Positions 55,600 through 64,000 of a stretch of DNA of 64,000 bases are shown here, piece by piece. Within the stretch, counting starts at the first letter, position 1, and the number at the start of each line of letters is the position of its first letter. The notes under the pieces are model-generated. The model was not told the origin of the DNA, ran no database searches, and was given only the letters and a program-made list of their open reading frames with translations. A program made the position numbers and the translations under genes. This DNA is from Hydractinia symbiolongicarpus (Eukaryota > Cnidaria > Hydrozoa > Anthoathecata > Hydractiniidae): NCBI RefSeq assembly GCF_029227915.1, contig NC_079880.1, positions 18,928,001-18,992,000 on the forward strand. Reading direction: 5' to 3'.

Positions 55600-57520
55600 A
55601 CTATCTTAAGTGGATAAATTTTGGAGAGTATTTAATGGTGAATGACCAAAATGGAATACTTGGCGGGGATTTAATTTTGCGAATGATAAATTTTATAAAA
55701 TTTGGCGAGGATTTAATTTGGCGAATACAAAAAAATGTTTATTTTAACGGAATTTATTTTGGCGAATGACACAAAGAAATGAATTTTTATGTCTTGGAAT
55801 GTTTTAAAAAAAATAAGAATAAACGTATATATATATAAACACAAGTTCGTTATTTATAGGGAAAAAACATTTTTCTTTTCTTAATTAAAAAAAACGGTAT
55901 TCCAATTCCAGCTCCTTTTAGATCGTTTATTCCTTAAATATATTAATTAGTGGAAAAAGTTTTTCTTATGTGGTCCTTCTTTTATTGCCTGTAAGAATGC
56001 GCGTACATATACAGAACTTTGTAAACATTCGCTCATCTATACACAGAACTCTAGCTAGCTACGGTTTAACGCATCTATTTTGCCTAAAAACCCTAAATTT
56101 TTCCTTGTTACTTGTGGATGAATGAAAACTTGCGAAAAAATTAATACATGAGAAAATTTAGTCAGAATAAAGCATAGCTAGCTATAGCTATACAATGGGA
56201 CAACACATCCACAAAATATTTAGCTAGCTAGCTAGCTTTAAAGACAAGTTTTAATTTTTTTTATATGGATGGGTTTCTTGTATATATTGTGAAAAATTGA
56301 GAAGTCGGCTATATGAGACCTAAAATATACTTATACTCATAGGACATAGCCAGATAGACCATTAACACACCTTAGTTTACAGAATATAATAAAAAAGAAA
56401 CAATTTAAAAATGGCCGCCATTTCTTAATTCCTGAGACTGCCATACGTAGCTTACTACAATTTTCCCATACTTCCGTTGCTTTTATTTACCAAAAAAACT
56501 TCAAAATTAAAAAATGTAAAACAACAGAATTGAAGATTCGTCTTACAACTTGCGTTTTAATGCCTTCAAATAGAAAAATAATACCATTTAATACTATTCT
56601 ATACCCAACAAAGTTTGTTACTGGAAGGGTAAAATTGAAAGAGGCACTATTTCAAGACAGCTAAAAAGACATTCCACGATGTTCAACATAAGCATGTTTA
56701 TATTCGATCGAAAGAAAATTTATTCGACTTTCAAATTCTAGCGCTCGTAAAACCATCAGACACGTTTAAAACACATACCAGATAAAAGTATGGTACCATG
56801 TACCAAAGATATAATACTTACGGTCCTCGACCGTTTTTAAAAACCTACGGGCCGAAAAACGCGGACGCTTTTGATAAGCATTTCTTGGACCGTTTTTACC
56901 CGCCGTGAACAGACAGGATCACCTTAGTACAAAAAATTTATGGGTAATTATGTCTATATATAAATTTCAGTAATCTATGAAACTTGAGGTAATAACATTA
57001 ATTTTTGTGGTTATCTTTTAAGAAAGATTCACAAAAAGGCTGTTGTTTAAAAAGTAAATTTCAGAAAAAAAGAAAATAAATTGTTAGGACTGTGTGTAAT
57101 TCTTAAGTTTTTTTAATTAAAAACAAAGTATATAAGAACATAAGGCTTGATAAAAATATAAACAAAAAACTTGTGAATAAAAATACAATTATAACTAAAC
57201 ATAAAATGAGATATGCTACACAGCTGTAGGAAATTACCTTGAAACATCTATTATCTTAGTTTTGAAAAAGGTAGGAACATTAATTTTAGTGTACTAATAA
57301 AGTAAAATTGAAAATACGTAACAGGGTGCACCACAAGAAGGTAAGCCACGGAATTATGCACCCCACCCTATAAAACACTCAGCTAATTAAACACATTCAA
57401 AAAAATGGAAACACAGTAATGACAAATAACAACATGGTGAAGTAGGGAGTAGAACTGTTTTTTTAAGTGACAATTAATTTGAACAGGACAATTAATTTGA
57501 ATAGATTACTGAACATGGCA
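55600..57520. other. Intergenic DNA with short repeated motifs
   Basis: At 55660-55770 a ggcg(g/a)ggatttaattttgcgaat motif occurs three times in slightly different form, typical of decayed MITE ends. gctagctagc runs occur at 56051 and 56222-56236. A GC-rich patch at 56820-56910 (cggtcctcgaccg, gggccgaaaaacgcgg) has no gene. Confidence 0.4.
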
Positions 57521-57524
57521 AACA

Positions 57525-57650
57525 TACCTTCAAAGAGGTACTCAGTAATTTGCCTGAAACGCAACACACATACCTTTCAAGAGGTACACAATAACTTGTT
57601 GCAGTACATCCCACATACCTTTCAAGAGGTAAACAGTAACTTGCTGTCAA
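57525..57650. repeat. Three imperfect ~50-60-bp tandem repeats
   Basis: The unit cataccttYaagaggtaYncagtaaYttgctg occurs at about 57524, 57570 and 57611. It lies just beyond the end of the truncated Helitron gene. Confidence 0.65.
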
Positions 57651-57685
57651 TCATTGTATCAGTAATAGAAAATTTTTTCTGAAAT

Positions 57686-59411
57686 TCAATAACATCTACA
57701 TGTGCACACAGAACACCTTACACCGTCTTTTAAATCTTTTTTCAAAGCAAGTAATTTTAATTTAAACACCCTTGCAACTAAATCTGGTCTATCAGAAGCA
57801 GATTGACCAGGTAACAAATTAGTAACAATTTCTGGCCATTTTGGATTGCAAGTAAAAGTCAAGAACAAATCTGGCTTACCCTTCTTTGAAACCAAAGCCA
57901 TTGCATCAAGGTACAACTGATGCATGTTACGGGGTGAGCCAGAAAAGGTGGAAGGCAAGACAACAACATTACCTGCTTGTAAGTTACGTTGATCTGCAGC
58001 ATTTTGGAAGTAATCCAGAAGTCCTTGGTAGGACTCTGCTCGAAGCTGGTTTTGATTTAGGCGAATAAATGCAAGCCGTTGACCTTCAACTTTAACATAT
58101 GCATCTACTAAAAACTGCTGAAACAATTTACCTGCTAGATGAAGGGCAGAGAATTCTCTCCTAATAGCAATGCGGTAAATATAATATTCCAACTGGGTTA
58201 GCCTATTTCTAACTCCAGTTGCATGCTCCCTTGACATGGGCCATGTTTGGGTCCCAACCCGGCTCACCACGTGGAAATAAAATGGGATACATCATAGGAT
58301 CAATATTGCATGATGTATAAGGGATTTGTCGCAAAGGTTGATTACGTGGATAAACAACAATATCTCTTGCAGCAGGAGGTGCACCATCATTACCAACAAA
58401 GATGGCAGCAACTTCCTGATGCAAGGGGGCATTATACCTTCTGCGATCATTACCCTCTCGCATTACCATACTTACAACAGAAGGCTGTCTGTTTTCCACA
58501 GCTGCTCTGGCTGTTTCTTCACGTTCCACTTCAGCCATATTGCTATAAGCTGCAGCATATGGAGAATCCCTGTTAAGAACATCTTGAATTATCTGCATTG
58601 TTTCGCAATTACAATGAGCATGTGTTGGATTCTCAATACGCATGTTTAAGGCAGCTGCAGCTTCTATAATATACAATTGGCTAAAATTAGGTAGTTCATT
58701 CTGAGCAGGTAATAAAGCACCATACCTGTGAAATAATTGAGCACATATTCTAAAACAGGGTGGTCCACGACCTGGCGGTGGTCGAATGTTTGCTGACAAA
58801 GAAGCAAAACTAAAAGCATTATTGTATACTCTGATATACTTACGAAACTGTTTAGCTTGGGCAGAGTCGTTGCTTAACAATTCACGTATTTCAGCAGGAA
58901 ATTGTAATATGGCACGCAGGGCCACTTTGCCATTGTGACAACACTTAAAATGATTTTCATTATTAAATTTAATAGCTCCACAATGCTGACATACTATATT
59001 AAACTCACCTGCAGAATGTGTAGGAGGTAAAACATTGTTAATCCTAGCTAAATTTAGTAAACGTGGAGCCCTAGCTACTCGATGACGCAAAACATCTGCC
59101 CTGCGTCTTACTGCAGCTTGTTGAGGTAATTCATTTTCTCTATTCGCACGATGACGTTGTGCTTCAGCATGCTGTCGTGCATTTGCATCTGCAACATTTT
59201 CTACTGCTCGTCTTGCATTTTGGCGTAGAGCATCTGCTGCTCTACGCTGTTGGGCCTGTTGCAAAGATTCATTGGCCCTCCTTCGTCGTACAATTTCAAG
59301 ATGATGTTGTCTTTGCCTTTCAGCATGCTCAACATCTTCAACATTTTCCAAGCGGGGTAATGCATAATTATGTTCTAATAAGAAAAGTTCATTTGGATGA
59401 GGAAAATCCAT
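57686..59411 (-). pseudogene. Helitron Rep/helicase, N-terminal part, truncated
   Basis: The first frame (59411-58209, 400 residues) starts MDFPHPNELFLLEHN, then an Arg/Ala/Gln-rich repeat region (RRRANESLQQAQQRRAA and on), a C-x2-C zinc-like CQHCGAIKF, and RPPPGRGPPCFRICAQLFHR. A frameshift near 58240 leads into the second frame (58270-57686): YYIYRIAIRREF, AYVKVEGQRLAFIRLNQNQL, VVLPSTFSGSPRNMHQLYLD and DLFLTFTCNPKWPEIV, the Helitron_like_N domain. The HUH endonuclease and helicase parts that should follow are missing. The copy is thus 3'-truncated and frameshifted. Confidence 0.85.
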
Positions 59412-60670
59412 TTTATGTGGTGTATTTTTTTAGCAGCTACACCAGTGTTTATTCTTAAGCTAGCTATATGTAGCCCACAGCTATAGGTACGTAGCTAGCT
59501 AAAGAATAAAAATTGATGCAGCTAAGAAACAACAAACTAAAATTAAGCAAACACCAAAGATGTAGCTAGCTAGCTAGCTAATTGTATTCTCACAAGTAGA
59601 AATAGAAATTAATTTCAAAAGTAGAAATTAGGAAGGGTAAAAACGGCAAATAATTAATGAGATACTTTCCAAAGAAATAATCAGGAAACTTTCTTGTCTT
59701 ATCTTGCCATAACTTCGTTGCTACATCGTATTTTCTATTTTCTTATCCGGGCAGTAAAAGTGTAACAATTGCCGCGGAAAATGCAATGCTTATTGATTGG
59801 CTTATACATATAATCAAGACTGATGATTGGGTAATTAAATCGAGGCACAAGTGCAGGGAGGAACCGGATTATTTATGTAAATATTTATCCGGTTAGGGTT
59901 AAAACATGCGATAAACGGCGATTGAGGTCACGGGGGTAACTATTATTAAAAATGGCGTATTAAAGTAATTCATTCATTTTTATCTCTTAATTTATTTTTT
60001 TCATCAAGGTTCATAACTTAAAGTAATTAAATTAATTAAGGTAATAAATTAATTTCTTGAGTTTAGTTCAATTAATTATAAAGTTTTCCATTAAACAACC
60101 CCCTGTTTTCTAAAAATTCGCGGAAAGATCAAAGGAATATCGGTAACCCTTTTGAACAGACAGACAGACGACGGCTATTATTATAGAGACTTCAATTTGA
60201 CTTAGGAAGAATGAATGATTTATACACCAAGTACAATTAAAGTATTTACCATAATAAGTACGTTTCTCTCACAATTATTGGAAATAATTGTGGCCACCGT
60301 ACTTAAATTATCGCCAATAAAAAAACAAAAAAAAGCAAAAAAATAATAACATTTTAGTATGAAAGGGTTTTTACCATACCATACTATTCCTCCTAACATA
60401 GATAAAATAAACGAGCTTCTTCCTCAGAAATTTTATTCATCATGCGTTTCACATCCAAGCAACCAAACTGTCTGCAGAAGTTGGAAAAGTCCCGGATTCT
60501 TTTAGGGAAGTATCCAAGAGAGGAAACCTCTACAAACATCTTGTTTACCTGGGGTTTTTTTGTTTAAAAGAGTGATTTTCAAATTTTAATAGCGTCTAAC
60601 TTTGTATTCATAAGCTTTTGTAAAGTTACTTTCATAACAACAAGACAGTTGAATGGCATTCAGTTCGTTG
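59412..60670. other. Intergenic DNA, no gene seen
   Basis: gctagctagctagct runs at 59487-59500 and 59564-59580. A short hairpin cacaattatt-gga-aataattgtg at 60271-60293. No coding motif was found. Confidence 0.4.
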
Positions 60671-60677
60671 CCAATCT

Positions 60678-61745
60678 TTAATAGATGTCAGGACGTGGGC
60701 CATCAAAGAATTCGGCTGGACTTCTGAAACCATCAAGATCAGCAAATAACTCAAAACTCAAATTTTCTAACGATTTTAGGTAGTGACAAATCGTGAAGAA
60801 AATAGAATCGTGACGCCATGTATATCTACCGCTATTTAGCGCAAACGAACAATTGTTGAACATGTGTAATTGTGTTTGTTTGTTACTTTTACACAACCCA
60901 CATATATTTGATTGAGCCTTTTTCCAACGAAGAAGGTTGGTATTATTAGCCAATTGTAGAATGATTGCTGTTCTAACAAAAACAAATACATTTTGTGGTA
61001 ACTTTTCACAACACGCTGCCATTGGCTGATAGCTGAACATTCATGATACTGAACATTCCTGTGCAACAGGATTCATTAATGAATTTTACTCTTTTAGCAC
61101 ATTCATATCAGACAAAACTTTCTTAATTGTTTTGTTAATAAGTCTATCCTTTGAGTTCTTGGGCTGATCAAGATCAGGGTATCAGCTTCAACGTATTTCT
61201 CAGTGGTTAATCAATACAGGTTACGAATTTCAGGATTAACTGATTCTTTCAAAATTTTTCGAGTTGTTAAGTGGCTGGAATTGTAACAATCAGATGGTAA
61301 CATTAATTTCATACCCAGTTGTTTAACTGGTAGGTATAAATGCCTAGTACTTGCGCTTTGAGGTAATCTGAGCCAACGTTTTGTGCATTCTTTACCAATA
61401 GAATCAAGATTCTGTACAACCCAGGTTGTTGAAAGGTTGTAAATTGAGAAACGCCAACGCAATTTGCTGTAGATATACCTCGAGATGTACAGCAACTTAT
61501 TCTTTGGATGCAATTATAAACGGTTAAGAATATCAAAATATCTATTCATTTCTGAAACAAGATCTTTAAACGAATTTGTACTCATGTCAAAAAAAAATTA
61601 TTTTCCTAGATATGTAAATTTTCCATCAATGTTGACTGTTGGTACCATCTGGTTAGATATACGAAGATATGGCTTATTGGGTTGATAATGACCCATTCCT
61701 CTTAATACCAAAAGTTATACATTTATCTAAGTTTTTATACCTAAA
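60678..61745 (-). pseudogene. LINE 3' half: RT thumb to RLE (sense part of an inverted copy)
   Basis: Minus frames read LDKCITFGIKRNGSLSTQ, IDGKFTYLGK and MSTNSFKDLVSEMNRYFDIL (61745-61520), then YIYSKLRWRFSIYNLSTTWV and LPVKQLGMKLMLPSDCY (61513-61211). After a gap comes KLPQNVFVFVRTAIILQLAN, the knuckle CGLCKSNKQTQLHMFNNC and RPDIY at the end (61040-60678). RPD is the nuclease catalytic start. It is related to the LINE at 24-26 kb. The copy has stops and frameshifts and lacks the end of the nuclease. Confidence 0.75.
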
Positions 61746-61754
61746 AACAATACA

Positions 61755-62290
61755 CCTTGTCTATCCAACATAAAGGATTTTCGCCCCATAGCTCTTCTGA
61801 ATGTTGAAGGAAAGCTCTTTTTTAGTTTGATTTCCAAGCGGGTAGAATCGCATATTTTAAAGAAAAACAACTTCATTAACACTTCCATTCAAAAAGGTTG
61901 TATGGAAAAAGTTCCGGGTTGCTGGGAACACATGTCTCTTGTTTGGTCAACACTTAAGAATGCGAAGGCACAACATTCTTCACTTTCAGCCATATTGCTT
62001 GATATTGCTAATGCGTACCCTTCAGTTCCACCCAAGCTGATTTTTATGGCTCTCAGACGCTATGGTGTACCAGAATCCTGGATAGGGCTCATACAGCTAT
62101 ACTACGACAGCCTGTGGAGTAAGTCTTTTTCGGTTTCTGCTCCATGCAGTTGGCATCAACACTGTAGGGGAATTTTTATCGGCTGTACACTTTCCATTAT
62201 ACTTTTTCTTGCAGCTATAAACGTTATTAGTAAATATGCGTTTGTTACCCCCACCGTTATTGATACTGAAGGTAATAAAAACAAAATCCC
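61755..62290 (+). pseudogene. LINE 5' RT segment, inverted relative to its 3' half
   Basis: The plus frame gives NIKDFRPIALLNVEGKLFFS, IQKGCMEKVPGCWEHMSLVW, LLDIANAYPSVPPKLIFMAL and GIFIGCTLSIILFLAAINVI: RT fingers and palm motifs (LDIANA carries the first catalytic Asp). It stops before the FxDD box. It is the same family as the minus-strand fragment on its left. Together they look like one copy whose 5' part was flipped. Confidence 0.8.
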
Positions 62291-62980
62291 AGACCAACCC
62301 TCAATAATTATATGTTTAGTGTGAAATAAGCATGCGATAATTTGATAAAGACACCCAGTAGCTAGCTACAAAAACAAACAGACAAACAGAAAATTTTGCT
62401 AAAATTAAAATTTCCAGACCGGAACGGACATGTGTTTTTTGTCCAATCAAATCGCTGAACGTCATCGGACAAGGTAAATAATAATGGCGGTTTGGCGGCA
62501 TTAATAATACGAGGAGGTACATAAAAATATAGTCAAACTTTTAAAAGCAAGGTTTAGTATATATGAATATTTCTTAATACTAAACTTGTATTATCAGCCA
62601 GGATTCTTTTGCATTGCAGCAGTTACTTTGACGAGGTTAGCCAAAATCCTTGAGAAATTTATTTAAAAAGAGATTTAGTGTTTTTTCTGAGCAATATAGC
62701 TAGCTAGCTATATTTTAAATTTATTTTGTTGAAAAAGGAAACAACAAATTTCATAGGTGGAATTTACCCTCCTTGATTGTATAAAGTTGAAATCTCAACG
62801 ATGTCCTTCAGAAAAAGATTATTTTGCTGCCTTATGACAAAAGAAACGTGCCACCAATCAATCAAATCCTGACATATTTTTTCTGTAAGGCATAAATAAA
62901 AGCTGTAATAATTTAGTTTCTATTATAAAAAATACCACAAATAGTACATTTATTTTTTAGATTTTCAATGCATTAATATA
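62291..62980. other. Intergenic DNA, no gene seen
   Basis: AT-rich with a gctagctagctatat patch at 62698-62712. No motif-bearing frame. Confidence 0.4.
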
Positions 62981-62982
62981 TA

Positions 62983-63118
62983 CAGTGGAACTCATTTACA
63001 TGAGTTGTCGAATTAAAGGAGTTTTGTTGTACGGGTTTCATTCTAAAGGAACCGAAGAATTTAGTCGATTTACATGATTTGTCGGTTTATGGGAGGTCGA
63101 TTTACATGAGTTCAACTG
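62983..63118. mobile_element. 136-bp pogo/Tigger-type MITE
   Basis: Ends cagtggaactcatttacatg and, reversed, cagttgaactcatgtaaatc, flanked by TA (62981-62982, 63119-63120). CAGT-starting ends with TA duplication fit pogo-like elements. Confidence 0.8.
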
Positions 63119-63128
63119 TAATTTCACT

Positions 63129-63240
63129 ACCGTATTTCCTCTAAAGAACGCCGCGGCGTTCTTTACAAAATGCATTTTTTAGGTGCGGCGTTTTTTAGAG
63201 GGCGGCGTTCTTTGGAGGGCGGCGTTTATTACAAAACCAT
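63129..63240. repeat. GC-rich subterminal repeats, probable left end of a pogo-like element
   Basis: accgtatttcctctaaagaa, then cgccgcggcgttcttt, followed by three ggcggcgtt(c/t)tt units. The ~70-base unusual GC content beside the pogo-type transposase suggests the element's terminal region. The other end lies outside the window. Confidence 0.5.
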
Positions 63241-63308
63241 GAGTGAGACAAAAAGCAGAAGTTGACGTTAAGTATTTTCTTTAAGATTAAATATAGATAA
63301 CAAAAGAA

Positions 63309-64000
63309 TTAAACTATGAAAAGTCTATTAAACAATGTCAATGTCGCTATCTCCGTCCGAGTCTTCGTCGATAACATAAAGGACTCATAGCTTTCATTTA
63401 CATCACAATCGTAAATTTCAAATGGGTTGTCAGAAGATTGGTCTTCTTCCAATGCCTCAGTTGCTTTTTTCATTAAGGTAGCACCAGATGAACAGGACGA
63501 TCCTTCTTTAAAACAATGGATTTGTCCATCCTCTGATCCATCAAGAGCTAAATTTAAACCACACGACTTGAAAGATTTGATAATCATTTCCGTGCTCAAG
63601 CCATTCCATGCGTCTAAAACCCATTGCACTAGCTTTCGTCGCGATGGAGGTTTCTGGTTTCCTCCTTTTGTGAACTGTTGAACACCTTCAACCATCCATT
63701 CGTTATAAAGATCGATCATCCGACTCTTAAATGGTTTATTCCATGAGACATCTGGTGCCTGTATATATTTAGTGCAGCCACCGGGAATTATGACATTCTC
63801 AATTCTGCCTTTTGACAATTCTTGTTTCACGGAATCCATCATGTGGCATTCAAATGAATCCCAAGCTAACAAGCGTCGATTAAAGGAAAACTTTCCTAAA
63901 ATTGTTTGCACATAGTGTAAGGTGAGTTCCTCGTTCATCCATGCATTTTTTGAGGACACAACTACGCATTTATTTTTGAATTCAGTATTTAGTTCTTTGC
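63309..64000 (-). CDS. Pogo/jerky-type DDE transposase, C-terminal part (runs off the right edge)
   Basis: The frame is open to the window edge (ELNTEFKNKCVVVSSKNAWM before the first listed residues). The core shows RRLLAWDSFECHMMDSVK, with the second catalytic Asp of the DDE_1 fold, then IPGGCTKYIQAPDVSWNKPF, the hallmark of pogo/Tigger/jerky enzymes, with Asp in PDV as the third catalytic residue. The tail is acidic and Ser-rich, ending in TRTEIATLTLFNRLFIV. The N-terminal HTH and CENP-B-like DNA-binding part lies beyond 64000. No stops interrupt the visible part. Confidence 0.85.
   Translation of the reverse strand, partial: KELNTEFKNKCVVVSSKNAWMNEELTLHYVQTILGKFSFNRRLLAWDSFECHMMDSVKQELSKGRIENVIIPGGCTKYIQAPDVSWNKPFKSRMIDLYNEWMVEGVQQFTKGGNQKPPSRRKLVQWVLDAWNGLSTEMIIKSFKSCGLNLALDGSEDGQIHCFKEGSSCSSGATLMKKATEALEEDQSSDNPFEIYDCDVNESYESFMLSTKTRTEIATLTLFNRLFIV

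Noticed and set aside
57525-57650. CRISPR-like array
   Set aside because: Only three imperfect repeats with unequal spacing in eukaryotic DNA.
58310-58649. Plus-strand frames opposite the Helitron gene
   Set aside because: Compositional shadows of the Arg/Ala/Gln-rich Helitron N-terminus.

Overview
This window is AT-rich, intron-bearing animal DNA. It is almost wholly built of transposable elements. The protein families (RLE-type LINEs, PIF/Harbinger with a MADF partner, ISL2EU-like with YqaJ and THAP, P/THAP9-like, a RAG1-N-terminus-like transposon, Helitron, pogo, Gypsy, Copia) fit a non-bilaterian metazoan, most likely a cnidarian. That assignment is an inference from element repertoire, not proof. 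No conserved host housekeeping gene, tRNA or rRNA gene was recognised. The only possible host fragment is one small candidate exon near 51.3 kb.

Layout. 0-1.7 kb: ISL2EU-like remnant (YqaJ nuclease gene facing a broken DDE transposase with a THAP exon). 2-5 kb: LINE 3' tails and a fold-back hairpin. 5264-18851: a Harbinger element with 16-bp inverted repeats and TTA duplications. Its MADF gene is split by a second transposon (6173-16917, TA duplications), whose own decayed gene lies at 6.6-11.9 kb. That transposon in turn holds an intact R2/CRE-like non-LTR retrotransposon ORF (13345-16599). 18.9-28.2 kb: a cluster of minus-strand RLE-type LINE copies. The longest carries RT, an RLE nuclease and, downstream in the same frame, a ubiquitin-specific protease (USP) domain. 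Its 3' UTR contains repeated, apparently structured modules. 28.2-32.5 kb: MITEs, a P-element-like fragment, a dead Tc1/mariner and another LINE tail. 32.5-35.1 kb: a broken HUH-Rep/SF3 helicase gene head-to-head with a DDE-transposase-like gene.

35119-49540 is a three-deep nest dated by target duplications. A Gypsy element (103-bp LTRs, GAATT duplication) lies in the transposase-like gene. A Copia element (40001-49267, CATTC duplication) lies in the Gypsy. An intact eight-exon transposon (44551-49099, ACTA duplication) lies in the Copia 3' LTR; its first exon encodes a zinc-binding domain resembling the RAG1 N-terminus.

50-64 kb: a sparse interval, a two-gene minus-strand element of unclassified type (52.5-55.5 kb), a truncated Helitron Rep gene, a LINE copy with an inverted 5' part (60.7-62.3 kb), a pogo-type MITE, and a pogo/jerky-like transposase running off the right edge.

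The genes do not form an operon or pathway. Each set serves its own element. The useful information is domain innovation (USP on a LINE, RAG1-like domain), insertion chronology, and repeated RNA-like structures.
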